DNA from: JBMNCQ01 sp049366715
Lineage (GTDB): Bacteria; Bacillota; Peptococcia; Peptococcales; BICA1-8
NCBI GenBank assembly: GCA_049366715.1
Contig: JBMNCQ010000009.1
Location: forward strand, 1-64,000
Direction of reading: 5' to 3'
Length of the DNA stretch: 64,000 nt
Shown: positions 1 to 8,852 of the stretch, in pieces
Numbering within the stretch: position 1 is the stretch's first letter
How the letters are laid out: each line of letters starts with the position of its first letter
Position numbers and translations under genes: made by a program
Notes under the pieces: generated by a model
Database searches by the model: none
What the model saw: the letters and a program-made list of their open reading frames with translations, nothing else
Told to the model about the DNA's origin: nothing

Positions 1-288
1 CTGACAGAACCCATGTTTTATGTGCTGATGGCCTTTTTGAAGCAGGATATGTGTGGCATTGATATTACGGAATATGTGAACCAGCGTACAGGTGGCCGCG
101 TACAACTTGGTCCGGGTACGCTGTATACGATACTGGCCAAATTTCAGGAGGATGGCCTGATTGGGGAGGTCGCCGTGGATGGCCGCAAGCGAACTTACCA
201 TCTGACGGGTAAAGGCAGAGAGATCTATCTGGAGGAGCTGGAACGCCTACGGAAGTGCTTACGAGATGGGGAGGAGGCGCTGCTATGA
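1..288 (+). CDS. PadR family transcriptional regulator (5' end outside window)
   Basis: The reading frame is open from the first base, so the start lies upstream; the ATG at 13 is probably internal. The 95 visible residues are the PadR winged helix: the helix-turn-helix around YVLMAFLKQDMCGIDI, the GRVQLGPGTLYTIL recognition segment and the wing GRKRTYHLTGKGRE. PadR proteins are small dimeric repressors. The stop overlaps the next start as ATGA at 285-288, so it is translationally coupled to the DUF2812 genes. PadR next to DUF2812 is a common Firmicute pairing, in which the regulator probably controls its own operon. The family call is firm; the ligand is unknown. Confidence 0.9.
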   Translation: MTEPMFYVLMAFLKQDMCGIDITEYVNQRTGGRVQLGPGTLYTILAKFQEDGLIGEVAVDGRKRTYHLTGKGREIYLEELERLRKCLRDGEEALL

Positions 289-1436
289 GTAAAAAAAGCT
301 GTTGGAAGTTGATGCAGGTCAACGGATATGACATTTCTGCCATCGAGCGCTACTTAGAGCGCATGGCGGCGCAAGGACTTCTTTTTTCCATGACCGCCGG
401 TCCACTCACGTTATTCTGCCGCGAGGAACCCAAAGCACTGCAATTCCATCTGGAGCCTATACTCACTAAGGCCGAAGAAGATCCTGAGCTGAACGCGCTG
501 TATGAGGACGCTGGCTGGCAGTATCTTGGTATGTTTCGGAACAATTACTTTGTCTTTGTAACGGAGAACTTAGAGGCGGAAGCCCATACCGATCCCGAAG
601 CGCTGGACTATGTGCTAAAGCGCTTTTCCAAACAAAAGCTCCTCAGCGGACTTGGGCTGCTGGCACTTAACTTTTTCCTGCTCTCACTCTATCATCGTGG
701 CTGGCCGGGCAGTATTGGCTGGGTCTATCTGCAATATTTCCCGGTGGAAACCATCAGCAGATATCCGGTGCTGCCTTTATTGCTGTCTGTACTGGGCCTT
801 GTTCTGCTGGACCTTTACTATCTGCTGGGGCTGCTGTGCCTGCGCCGTTGCCGCGCCGGAAAAACCGCAGGCAGAGTATCCCGTTCCGGTTGGCTCCTGG
901 CGGTGGGTATTGTCATTCTAATTCCTGTGGTGCTGAACAGCATTCAGCTGTTCTTCGGACTGGATTATCGGTCCTTTGACTTAGCTGACTCGAATTTTGT
1001 TACCCTAAGTGAAATCGAAGGGCCGGAATTTCACCTCACCGGTGACAACATGTATAACATGAACTATATTTCCCACGGAGGCACCCTGCTCGACCCGGAA
1101 AACTGGTTTTTCCGGCAATATGGAGCCTTCTCCCATTATGATGGCGGGATTGATATCAACGATGTTCCGCACCTGATTTTGTCCATTATCCGTTATCCCC
1201 TGGATGCGCTGGCACAGAAACGCGTGCAGGAGTGGTGTGCCTATAGAGTGATGGAGGAGCAGTATCAAAAATTGCCGCCTGTCGGTGGTTTGGAAGAGAT
1301 TTATCTGCTGCAGGCCGGTGAAATAAGCTACCTTGTTTTACGCCGGGGCGGAACCGTTTTGCGTGCGGAATATCAGGGAGATAAAGACCTGAGTGAATTT
1401 CTCGAACGCTTCGCACAGATGCTGCAAGATTTATAA
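285..1436 (+). CDS. DUF2812 domain membrane protein
   Basis: This 383-residue protein starts at the ATG that overlaps the padR stop; a GGAGG sits about 8 bases upstream. A longer frame from 255 would run deep into padR and is unlikely. The N-terminal third (FRNNYFVFV, WQYLGMF, LEPILTKAEEDPE) is the DUF2812 domain. Hydrophobic stretches near residues 125-145, 165-190 and 205-225 look like membrane helices, followed by a long C-terminal extracytoplasmic or cytoplasmic part. The biochemical role of DUF2812 is unknown. It forms an operon with padR and a second DUF2812 gene, so I infer a PadR-regulated membrane function, possibly envelope stress or drug response. Confidence 0.82.
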   Translation: MSKKSCWKLMQVNGYDISAIERYLERMAAQGLLFSMTAGPLTLFCREEPKALQFHLEPILTKAEEDPELNALYEDAGWQYLGMFRNNYFVFVTENLEAEAHTDPEALDYVLKRFSKQKLLSGLGLLALNFFLLSLYHRGWPGSIGWVYLQYFPVETISRYPVLPLLLSVLGLVLLDLYYLLGLLCLRRCRAGKTAGRVSRSGWLLAVGIVILIPVVLNSIQLFFGLDYRSFDLADSNFVTLSEIEGPEFHLTGDNMYNMNYISHGGTLLDPENWFFRQYGAFSHYDGGIDINDVPHLILSIIRYPLDALAQKRVQEWCAYRVMEEQYQKLPPVGGLEEIYLLQAGEISYLVLRRGGTVLRAEYQGDKDLSEFLERFAQMLQDL

Positions 1437-1478
1437 AAGACAAAGGATGCGCTCAAAATGGATATGAGGAGATGTGCC

Positions 1479-2723
1479 ATGAAAACTGTTTATAAGATAC
1501 TTCCTGTATCCCTCTACGATATTCCCGGTCTGGAACACTGGCTGGAGGAACAGGCCAACCATGGTCTTTCTCCCACTCATCTTGGCTCCTATGCCGCTTT
1601 TACTCAAGATGGTGTGCCCGGCACACGGTACCGGCTGGAACCCTGGGGGAAGGTGGGAACCGAACCGGACCCAGAGCAGTTGGAGTTGTATCGCAATGCC
1701 GGGTGGGAATACGCCTTTCCCATTGCCCGTGCCTACTTCCTCTTTTTTGCCACAGACCCAGACGCCCCGGAGCTGCATTCAGACCTTGCCACCCGTGGTC
1801 AGTCTCTGGACAGATTAGCCAAGCAAGTCGAAAAAAATAGAGTAAGCCGTCTGCTCATCCCGGCGATAACTGTTCTGATTATTCTGGCTGCGCTATTCTG
1901 GCCGGCCGGTCGCTTGGATGCACAACCTGACCGATGGGCCAGACTTCCTTTACTGCTGCTCTATTTGACGCACCCGCTGCCGCTGATTTTCCTGATTACT
2001 GTGTGTTTCCGGATTCCTCTTGAGTTTCGGGATTATCGTACCCTGTTGAACACCCAGCGAGCCCTAAAGAATGGCCTGCCTCCTCAGCCATCGCCCGGAC
2101 CGCGCAAGGCCATTGCTGTGGAAAACATTGCACAATTGTTTCTGATTCCTGCGTTGGTGCTCTGTTTGCTCATGAATTTTACCGCCACGCAGAGTGAACC
2201 GGTATCACAATTCGATTTGCCCTATGTGTCTATGCTGGCCATGGAGGATGAGCCCCTTTCTACTTATGAGGAACTGTTTGGTGTAAGCTCCCGCACTTCC
2301 GCTGATGAAAATCAGGCGAGCCGGCAATTCTCCCTGCTGTCTCCTGTGTGGTATGAAGTGTCACAGTCACGTTGCAGCCCTCAAGCAGGTACGCAGACCA
2401 ACAGCTTTTCGCCTGACCCGGAGGATGGCAAATACCGCTATTCTCCCGATTTAGATATGACCCGCTTTTCACTTCTGATTCCCGCTATGAGCCGGTCGGT
2501 GGCAAAGTCCCGGCTGGATGCCTATCGGCTTATCAATCTGTGTTGGACCTATGAGGAAGCGGACTATCCCGGCACAGACTTTGTGATTTTGGCGCAGGAA
2601 GACGGTGGGGTTTGGCAAATGGCCGCTTTGGGCAGCGGAAAACATGTGGCCGTATTCCGTTACGGCGGGCAGGAGCAATTGGCCGACCACCTGGATTTGC
2701 TCTCCAACATGGTTAATCCGTAG
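1479..2723 (+). CDS. DUF2812 domain membrane protein, second copy
   Basis: I choose the ATG at 1479 (MKTVYKILPVSLYDI) because a GGAG motif lies about 6 bases upstream; the in-frame ATG at 1458 has no such site. The protein has 414 residues. Its N-terminus repeats the layout of the upstream gene (YDIPGLEHWLEEQANHGL compared with YDISAIERYLERMAAQGLL), so the two are diverged paralogues. Hydrophobic helices lie near residues 118-140, 160-180 and 215-232. No catalytic motif is seen and the function is unknown. It closes the padR operon. Confidence 0.8.
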   Translation: MKTVYKILPVSLYDIPGLEHWLEEQANHGLSPTHLGSYAAFTQDGVPGTRYRLEPWGKVGTEPDPEQLELYRNAGWEYAFPIARAYFLFFATDPDAPELHSDLATRGQSLDRLAKQVEKNRVSRLLIPAITVLIILAALFWPAGRLDAQPDRWARLPLLLLYLTHPLPLIFLITVCFRIPLEFRDYRTLLNTQRALKNGLPPQPSPGPRKAIAVENIAQLFLIPALVLCLLMNFTATQSEPVSQFDLPYVSMLAMEDEPLSTYEELFGVSSRTSADENQASRQFSLLSPVWYEVSQSRCSPQAGTQTNSFSPDPEDGKYRYSPDLDMTRFSLLIPAMSRSVAKSRLDAYRLINLCWTYEEADYPGTDFVILAQEDGGVWQMAALGSGKHVAVFRYGGQEQLADHLDLLSNMVNP

Positions 2724-2848
2724 AAAGCGAAAAGACTAACGGCATGATGAATTGCAAATCATCCATCTTTCCTATTCAGGAATGATCCGAATGTGATATC
2801 TGCTTTGTTTGGCAGTTGATACCGATCATGTCACAAGGAGGTCGCACC

Positions 2849-3185
2849 ATGAGTAAAACCAGCGAGCAGCTTCAAAAAGAGTACGCGGTCAACGAACAGA
2901 AACTCCGCAGGAGCAGCATAAACTCCAACGGCTGAACAACCATGTGAACCGCTGCCGCCTGACCGCCCACACCACAATTTTCGGTTCGGCGAGGACGGTC
3001 ATATCCAGGGGAGAAATCCGTCCGCTTTCCGGATACCCGGTCTCTGCTTTGCAAGGAAGATCGGCGGCACGGTCTACACCGTATCCGGTAATTATGAGGG
3101 AACGGAAACGCTGGATAAAAAGTTATCCCGAATTATGGAACGGAATATGGCTGAAGAGCTGGAAAATACGGAGGATTCGGAATGA
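2849..3185 (+). pseudogene. Remnants of DUF3847 and TnpW-like genes of a Tn4451/ICE-type element
   Basis: An ATG at 2849, behind an AAGGAGGTC site, begins MSKTSEQLQKEY, typical of DUF3847 proteins of clostridial mobilizable elements, but the frame stops after 28 codons. In a shifted frame the similarity continues (QEQHKLQRLNNH). From about 2982 a third frame, ending at 3185, reads GGTVYTVSGNYEGTETLDKK and then ERNMAEELE, the pattern of the small transposon-encoded protein TnpW. Each piece is short and frameshifted, so none is likely to be functional. Together with the recombinase fragment that follows they mark a decayed element. Family assignment is from memory of motif patterns. Confidence 0.6.
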
Positions 3186-3242
3186 CAAACAGGATGAATC
3201 TTGCTATAATGGAGCCAACCAATTCTGTATGGAAGTTGCCCG

Positions 3243-3569
3243 TTGAAGGAGGAAACAGAATTGGTGCGGGCAACTGAAAGAATCACAGCTTTGTATGGCA
3301 GGCTTTCGCAGGAGGATGCGCTGGACGGGGGGAGCGAACTCCATATCGAATCAGAAAAAGATTCTCCGGCAGTACGCCAAAGAACGCCACTTCCCCAACC
3401 CCTTGTTTTTTGTAAACGGCGGCAATTCCGGCACGAGCTTTGAAAGGCCCGGTTTTCAGAAAATGCCGGACGAAATCGAGGCCGGGCGGGTATCCGTCCG
3501 CAGTACTGTTTTATGTCTCCCGCCGGTTACCGGCGGTATGTTTACCGGCAATGGGAGGATTAGCGTCCG
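3243..3569 (+). pseudogene. Serine recombinase (TnpX-like) N-terminal fragment, frameshifted
   Basis: The frame starting about 3265 reads RATERITALYGRLSQEDALDGGS, the start of a large serine recombinase, with Tyr-Gly-Arg-Leu-Ser containing the catalytic serine. At about 3330 the similarity jumps to another frame, which continues SISNQKKILRQYAKE and then SGTSFERPGFQKMPDEIEAGRVSV, the next part of the resolvase domain. It ends abruptly before xdhC, so the zinc-ribbon and DNA-binding C-terminus are lost. An AAGGAGG at 3247-3253 is the surviving ribosome site. The copy is clearly dead; it shows that an integrative element once sat here. Confidence 0.75.
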
Positions 3570-3584
3570 TTGGGAGGAATGAAT

Positions 3585-4646
3585 ATGAATGATATCTGGC
3601 AGGAAATATTAGAGCTTTTGCTGGCAGGAGAAAGTTTTGTGGTAGCTACTATCTTTGACAAATCAGGTTCGGCTCCCCGCACGGCGGGTGCTAAAATGGT
3701 CGTCAAAAGAGATGGTTCCATTATTGGTACCATCGGAGGGGGACGGCTGGAAGGAGAAGCCAGGCTGTTAGCGGCGGAAGTTTTCCGTTCTGCGGTTCCC
3801 TGTCTGCAAAATTTTAATCTGACCGGAAAAGATGCGGAACAAATGGACATGATCTGTGGCGGCACAGGGGAGATATTTTTAGATTATCTGGACGGCAGGG
3901 AGAAACGAAATCTTACTGTTTACCAGGAGATCGCCGGCATTTTAGCCGGCAGGGAAACATCCTGGCTGATAACGGAATTGCCGGCGGATGACGCCGGCTC
4001 TCCGCAACGCCGTCAGTGTCTTGTCAGGTCTGACGGTACACTGGTGGGTAATCTGAAATGTGAGCCGGGGTTTTTAGAAAATTTAACAGCGGGTTCTTCT
4101 CAAATCGCAAGCTATTCCGATATTTCCCAAGGCCGGCGGGTTTTAATCGAGCCCATCAGAAATAAAGGAGTCCTGTATATTTTCGGTGCAGGGCATGTAT
4201 CGCAGCAGATCGCACCCTTGGCAGAAGGAGTGGGTTTCCGGACAGTTGTAATAGACGACCGCAGTGAGTATGTTTCCCGGGAACGTTTCCCCATCTCCGA
4301 ATTAATTTTGTTAACCTCCTTTACAGAACCACTGCCTGACCTGCCTTTGGACAAAGATAGTTATTTAGTGATTGTGACCCGGGGTCACCTTCATGATAAA
4401 ACTGTGCTGGGACAGGTTTTAAAAAAGCCGACGGCATATCTGGGCATGATCGGCAGTAAGCGCAAACGGGATATGATTTTCGATAGTCTGCAAACAGGAC
4501 AGGGTTTTGCAAAAGAGGATTTCGGCCGGATAAATTCGCCCATTGGTTTGGATATTCTAGCCGAGACTCCGGAAGAAATTGCTGTCAGTATTGTAGCGGA
4601 GCTTATTAAAGTACGGGCAGAGAGGGAAAACCATGGGGACAGGTAA
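3585..4646 (+). CDS. XdhC/CoxI family protein
   Basis: XdhC proteins bind molybdenum cofactor and help load it, with its terminal sulfur, into xanthine-dehydrogenase-type enzymes. The N-terminal XdhC_CoxI domain has the motif GSAPRTAGAKMVV near residues 27-39 and GTIGGGRLEGEA. The C-terminal Rossmann domain has FGAGHVSQQIAP near residue 200 and GMIGSKRK near 286. The ATG at 3585 is preferred because GGGAGGA lies 6 bases upstream; TTG 3570 and ATG 3579 are too close to or inside that site. Length (353 residues) is normal for the family. It overlaps the next gene by 14 bases. No Mo-hydroxylase structural gene is in this window, so the client enzyme must be elsewhere. Confidence 0.9.
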   Translation: MNDIWQEILELLLAGESFVVATIFDKSGSAPRTAGAKMVVKRDGSIIGTIGGGRLEGEARLLAAEVFRSAVPCLQNFNLTGKDAEQMDMICGGTGEIFLDYLDGREKRNLTVYQEIAGILAGRETSWLITELPADDAGSPQRRQCLVRSDGTLVGNLKCEPGFLENLTAGSSQIASYSDISQGRRVLIEPIRNKGVLYIFGAGHVSQQIAPLAEGVGFRTVVIDDRSEYVSRERFPISELILLTSFTEPLPDLPLDKDSYLVIVTRGHLHDKTVLGQVLKKPTAYLGMIGSKRKRDMIFDSLQTGQGFAKEDFGRINSPIGLDILAETPEEIAVSIVAELIKVRAERENHGDR

Positions 4647-5787
4647 AGTAGCTGCTTTAATTTTAGCCGCAGGGTATTCCTCCCGGATGGGGGATTTTAA
4701 GCCCTTATTATCTTTACAGGGTAAACCGGTCATCACCAGAACAATTGCCGGTCTGCGGCAAGGGGGGATTACAGATATCCGGGTAGTAGTCGGATACCGG
4801 GCCGCTGATTTATTGCCTGTTCTCTCTTCCCAGGGCGTAGCACCGATTATAAATAAAGATTACCATGCCGGTATGTTTTCTTCTATACTTACCGGCTTAA
4901 ATTCTTTGGCCGGTGAAAGAGACGGTTTTTTCCTTTTACCGGGGGATATTCCTTTAGTAAAGAGCACTACCGTTGAAAAACTCCTGGAAAAATATCACCA
5001 AACAGGGTGTAGTGTTGTCTATCCGACCTTTCTGGGTGAAAGAGGGCATCCTCCTTTTATTGCGCGGAAATGTTTTGCAGAAATTCTTGCTGCGGATGTG
5101 GAAGCTAACTTAAGCTTAATCTTAGAGAAATTTGCTCAGGATGCCTGTGAAGTAGAATGTGTAGACCAAGGGGTTCTGCTTGATATGGATACACCGGAAG
5201 ATTATCGGCAAATCCTGGAAATGTTAAAGAACCGCCATATTCCGACTCAGCAGGAATGCCGGGCCTTATTTTCTCTTGTTAAAGCTCCGGAAAGAGTAAT
5301 CAGGCATGGACGGGCCGTAGCTGAAGCAGGTGAAATCCTAGCCCGGGTTTTAAATGAACAGGGAGGTTTTACACTGGATCTGGAATTGATCAGGGCGGCA
5401 GGGCTATTACATGATCTTGCTAAGGGAAGCTCTGAGCATGCCCGGAGAGGAGCGGATATTCTGGCCCGGGAGGGTTTCCCCTGTGTCGCGCAAATAATTT
5501 TTCAGCATATGGACCTGGAACTTACCGGAGAAGACCCTTTACTTGATGAAACGGCTATCGTTTATTTAGCCGATAAACTGATTAAAGATGATACTTTGGT
5601 AGGCATTGAAGCCAGATTTGCCCAAGTCCGGTCCAAAAATAAGGATGAGCCCCAGATACTGGAAAAAATTGAAAAGCGGCTGAACACTGCACTGGTGTTA
5701 AAAAAACAGGCGGAGCTTTATTTAGCCGGGGCTGATCTCTCCCGTTTTTTGTTGGAAAAGAGCAGCTTATTGAAGTCGGCTGATTAA
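4633..5787 (+). CDS. MobA/MocA-like nucleotidyltransferase fused to an HD domain (DVU_1551-type)
   Basis: Residues 1-200 form a MobA-like NTP transferase with the nucleotide-binding loop LAAGYSSRMGDFKP at 11-24 and GDIPLV near 106, as in molybdenum cofactor cytidylyl- or guanylyltransferases. Residues 205-384 are an HD-type metal-dependent phosphohydrolase domain: RHGRAVAEAG near 226, LLHDLAKGS near 257 and FQHMDLELTGEDP near 290. The start overlaps the end of xdhC, so the two are translationally coupled, which supports a joint role in cofactor maturation for a Mo enzyme. The substrate of the HD domain is unknown. NTP-transferase/HD fusions of this kind are known in anaerobes, so this is not a sequencing artefact. 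Confidence 0.85.
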   Translation: MGTGKVAALILAAGYSSRMGDFKPLLSLQGKPVITRTIAGLRQGGITDIRVVVGYRAADLLPVLSSQGVAPIINKDYHAGMFSSILTGLNSLAGERDGFFLLPGDIPLVKSTTVEKLLEKYHQTGCSVVYPTFLGERGHPPFIARKCFAEILAADVEANLSLILEKFAQDACEVECVDQGVLLDMDTPEDYRQILEMLKNRHIPTQQECRALFSLVKAPERVIRHGRAVAEAGEILARVLNEQGGFTLDLELIRAAGLLHDLAKGSSEHARRGADILAREGFPCVAQIIFQHMDLELTGEDPLLDETAIVYLADKLIKDDTLVGIEARFAQVRSKNKDEPQILEKIEKRLNTALVLKKQAELYLAGADLSRFLLEKSSLLKSAD

Positions 5788-5861
5788 AAATTAAAGGGGC
5801 CTTTAAGCAGGGGCCGACAATGATTTATAAAACAGATCATAATTAAAATAAGAAAGGTAAG

Positions 5862-6719
5862 ATGAGCATTAAAAGGACTGTAATATTTGGTGCGGGGCAA
5901 GGCGGGCGGATGGTTTTAAAGTTATTGAACGGTAATAACTATGAAGTCGTTGCTTTTATGGATAATAATCGTTCTCTTTACGATAAAACCCTGGCCGGAC
6001 TGCCGATACTTTCCCCGGAGGAACTAAAATCACTAAATCCCGATGCTGTATTTATCGCTGTTCTAAATCCCGATAGAGCGGTAGAAATTTATAACCAGCT
6101 CGTTCAATTAGGGGTAGCCCGGGATAAAATCCGGGATATCAATTTTGCCAGGGAATGCTTTGATATCCGCCTGGCTGTTATGCGTCAGTTAGCCTATGAA
6201 CTGATACGGAAAAATATCCGGGGAGAGCTGGCGGAGCTTGGTGTCTATCTGGGTGATTTTGCCTGCAGGATGAATGAACTTTTTCCCGACCGTTATTTAT
6301 ATCTCTTTGATACTTTCACAGGATTTGATCAAAGGGATATTATGATTGAACATGCCCAGGGTTTTTCCCGGGCTGTCGAAGGAAAATTCAGCGATACCAG
6401 CCGGGAGTTTGTCAGAAGCAGGCTTCCTTATCCTGAAAAGGCCATCTTTAAACAAGGCTATTTTCCGGATACTGCCCGGGGTATTAACGAGGGATTTGCT
6501 CTGGTCAGCATCGATGCTGATTTATACAAACCGGTTTACGAAGGGCTGAAATTTTTTTATCCCCGCCTTAATGAAGGGGGTTATCTGATGATTCATGATT
6601 ATGACAACAGCTATTTTAGCGGAGTGAATGCCGCTGTACGCCGGTATTGCGATGAAATGAACCTGTATCTGGTTCCGCTATGTGATCTTCATGGCAGTGC
6701 CGTAATGATCAAGCATTAA
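5862..6719 (+). CDS. TylF/MycF-family O-methyltransferase with N-terminal Rossmann domain
   Basis: The first 95 or so residues form a nucleotide-binding fold with GAGQGG at 10-15, a PglD-like sugar/NAD domain pattern. The C-terminal part is a TylF-like SAM-dependent methyltransferase: LGVYLGDFACRMNELFP (SAM loop), LFDTFTGF, and the metal-binding segments SIDADLYKP and MIHDYDN. An AAGAAAGG ribosome site lies about 8 bases before the ATG. TylF enzymes methylate sugar or glycan hydroxyls. With no glycosyltransferases nearby the substrate is open. It follows the xdhC pair after a 74-base gap and may be in the same transcript. Confidence 0.8.
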   Translation: MSIKRTVIFGAGQGGRMVLKLLNGNNYEVVAFMDNNRSLYDKTLAGLPILSPEELKSLNPDAVFIAVLNPDRAVEIYNQLVQLGVARDKIRDINFARECFDIRLAVMRQLAYELIRKNIRGELAELGVYLGDFACRMNELFPDRYLYLFDTFTGFDQRDIMIEHAQGFSRAVEGKFSDTSREFVRSRLPYPEKAIFKQGYFPDTARGINEGFALVSIDADLYKPVYEGLKFFYPRLNEGGYLMIHDYDNSYFSGVNAAVRRYCDEMNLYLVPLCDLHGSAVMIKH

Positions 6720-6756
6720 ATCGTACTGCTGAGAAAAGAATGCAAAGGAGTTAATA

Positions 6757-7710
6757 ATGATTCGACAAGTAAAAGATATTAAAACGATTATTATTGCCGG
6801 GGCAGGTATTATGGGCTCTTCCTTTGCCCAGATTTTCGCCCGGAATGGTTTTAAAGTTATTCTTTATGATATTGCCGAGCAGTTTCTGCAAAAAAGCCGG
6901 GATTTAATTGCCCTTAATCAAAAAACTGCAATTACCGCCGGGGTTTTGACGGCTCAAGAAAGTCAAAAAATATTAGATAATATTGCTTATTCTTTAGAAA
7001 TCCGGTGTTTTAGCCAGGGAGAATTTGTTCTGGAGGCTATTGTGGAAAACCTGGCTGTGAAGGAAAAATTTTGGAGACAGGTATCGGAAATAGTTTCTGC
7101 TGAAGCTATTCTTGCTACCAATACTTCCGGGTTATCTATTAATGAGATTGCCCGGAATGTGAAAAAACCGGAGCGTTTTGCAGGTATGCACTGGGTAAAT
7201 CCTCCCCATATTGTGCCTCTAGTGGAGGTGATCGGCGGAGAACACACCGACCCCCGGACAACGGAAATGATTTGTGAATTAGCTGAATATATTGGTAAAA
7301 AGCCTGTCAAGTTAAAGAAAGATGCGAAAGGTTTTATTCTAAACCGTATTCAATATGCGGTATTGCGGGAAGCAATGTATATTGTCGATAGCGGTATTGC
7401 CGGCAAAGAGGATGTGGATAATGTTCTTAAATATGGTCTGGGTATGCGCTATGCCTGTATAGGGCCTTTCGAGACTGCCGATCTGGGCGGACTGGATACT
7501 TTCTATAATGTTGCCTGTTATTTGTTCGCTGATTTGAGTAATACCGCAGAAGTATCTCCTTTACTGGCAGACTGTATTAAAGAAGGAGCGTATGGTGTAA
7601 AAAGCGGTAAAGGCTTTTATGATTATGCCAATGGCCGTGCGGAGCAAGTAATTGCCAAAAGAGATGCGGATTTTATTAAGATTGCCAAGTGCCTGTCTCA
7701 GGACCAATAA
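6757..7710 (+). CDS. 3-hydroxyacyl-CoA dehydrogenase family protein
   Basis: The 317-residue protein has an N-terminal NAD-binding Rossmann fold with GAGIMGSSFAQIFA at 15-28 and the catalytic-histidine segment GMHWVNPPHIVPLVEVIGG near 142-160. The C-terminal helical domain has GFILNRIQYAVLREA and GLGMRYACIGPFE. This matches short-chain 3-hydroxyacyl-CoA dehydrogenases (3-hydroxybutyryl-CoA dehydrogenase, Hbd-like), though homologues act on other 3-hydroxy acids. A GCAAAGGAG site precedes the ATG. No thiolase or crotonase is adjacent, so I leave the substrate open. Confidence 0.88.
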   Translation: MIRQVKDIKTIIIAGAGIMGSSFAQIFARNGFKVILYDIAEQFLQKSRDLIALNQKTAITAGVLTAQESQKILDNIAYSLEIRCFSQGEFVLEAIVENLAVKEKFWRQVSEIVSAEAILATNTSGLSINEIARNVKKPERFAGMHWVNPPHIVPLVEVIGGEHTDPRTTEMICELAEYIGKKPVKLKKDAKGFILNRIQYAVLREAMYIVDSGIAGKEDVDNVLKYGLGMRYACIGPFETADLGGLDTFYNVACYLFADLSNTAEVSPLLADCIKEGAYGVKSGKGFYDYANGRAEQVIAKRDADFIKIAKCLSQDQ

Positions 7711-7717
7711 ATCATTC

Positions 7718-7828
7718 TGCGGGTCCTGGTTTTTAGGAACAGCCAACAGTATGTGCTGTATTGCCGAAGCTCTGGGAATGTCCTTAACAGGCAGGGCTGT
7801 TGTCCGGTTAGTAGCCCCGGAGGTATAG
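7718..7828 (+). pseudogene. Relic of dihydroxy-acid dehydratase (ilvD/edd family)
   Basis: Between the dehydrogenase stop and the DUF1540 gene, one frame reads CGSWFLGTANSMCC and continues IAEALGMSLTG, then stops at 7828. This is the signature of IlvD/Edd dehydratases (CGSC...TANSM...EALGMSLPG), with one cluster cysteine replaced by Trp and no flanking gene. About 37 codons remain. Downstream VRQII in another frame may be a continuation. The rest of 7829-8109 shows nothing I can identify. It is a dead fragment. Confidence 0.6.
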
Positions 7829-8109
7829 CCGTCCGGCAGATAATAGCGGAGATTGAATTTAGTATGGAAATATTGATGAATTGAGCAGAACTACTCCCTT
7901 GATAGTTAAAATGAACCTGGCGGCTTAAAAATCAGCCCTTCATCATGAAGTTTGTAACATGGCTGCGCGAGACCAGGCCCCGGTCGTTTTTATGAAATGA
8001 ATCAAAAAATTTACAGAGCAAAATTGAAAGTTATTAAAATAGCAGACGCATTATACCTGATAAATTAAAGCGCAAGAAAAGAGTATTGGCCTCACCATAA
8101 GGCGTAGGG

Positions 8110-8358
8110 TTATTGTTTTTCAATTCCATCAGCCCAGAACAGCTTGGAGCCTTTAGGAACATAGGTTTTACAACAAGTTTCCGGAGAGCTGCCGGCTTGC
8201 TCGGGGGTCAATTCTCCGGCCATGAGGGCATCTATGCGGTCAGGCTGGTTTTGGCTGAACCGGTCTGATACAACCAGGATTTGCCGGGCGCTGCATTTAT
8301 TGCCCTGCTGCCAATAATGACAGTCACTGATCAGGCAATGGATATGTTGTTGTTCCAT
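8110..8358 (-). CDS. DUF1540 domain small Cys-rich protein
   Basis: The start is taken at 8358 (MEQQHIHC), where AAAGGTGATG lies just upstream on the minus strand; the frame could extend to 8403 but without a site. The 82-residue product has the DUF1540 pattern: Cys at 8 and 13, YW, GNKCSA around 22, then TCCKTY near 67. The clustered cysteines suggest metal binding. DUF1540 proteins are common small proteins in Clostridia, often sporulation-associated, with unknown function. It is monocistronic and divergent from the riboswitch gene. Confidence 0.8.
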   Translation of the reverse strand: MEQQHIHCLISDCHYWQQGNKCSARQILVVSDRFSQNQPDRIDALMAGELTPEQAGSSPETCCKTYVPKGSKLFWADGIEKQ

Positions 8359-8683
8359 CTGGTCATCACCTTTCTTTTTATATTTCTTGTCGGGTAAATT
8401 CATTTCTTATGCTGATAACTTCTCACAAAAAAGAGCAAAATATACCTGGTTTATGCAAAGGACTATGGAAGAAGGAAAAGCAGCCGAAACTGAGGTAAAG
8501 GATTTAAGAGCGGTTAAAACGGGCGGACAATCGCCTGGGAATCCGGAGAAAGGAACTTTTTTTAATATAAATAAATATTCAGCAAGAAAAAAACAATCTT
8601 ACGACATAATTCAACAAATCCCAGGAGTAAAATAGCATATAATATAAATAATGAAAAAAATGGGAAAACAAGTAAAGAAAAAT

Positions 8684-8770
8684 GAAAAAGGCAAACCTGC
8701 CGAAAGGTTGGGACGCAAAGCCACGGGTCTAAAGCAAGGAGAAGAAAATTGCTATGACAGCCGGGTTGCC
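8684..8770 (+). ncRNA. c-di-GMP-I (GEMM) riboswitch
   Basis: The stretch contains the conserved blocks of the class I cyclic-di-GMP aptamer in order: GGCAAACC at 8690-8697, CGAAAGG, GGACGCAAAGCC at 8711-8722, GGGTCTAA, and the closing AGCCGGGTTGCC ending at 8770. The position equivalent to G20 of the Vc2 aptamer is G, which fits c-di-GMP rather than 3',3'-cGAMP. It lies about 80 bases ahead of the LytTR gene with a terminator between them. Block matching was by eye. Confidence 0.93.
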
Positions 8771-8786
8771 GGAATTAAGTATGGTT

Positions 8787-8824
8787 CACCTATGCTTTTT
8801 TTGGCATGCCGGTGGGCTTTTTTT
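8787..8824 (+). terminator. Expression-platform terminator of the first riboswitch
   Basis: CACCTATGC pairs with GCATG-CC-GGTG (two-base bulge), followed by GGC and seven T. It sits between the aptamer end and the LytTR ribosome site. Whether ligand binding promotes or prevents this hairpin cannot be told from sequence alone. Confidence 0.7.
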
Positions 8825-8852
8825 GTTGAATATAATAAAGGGAGTGAAAAGC

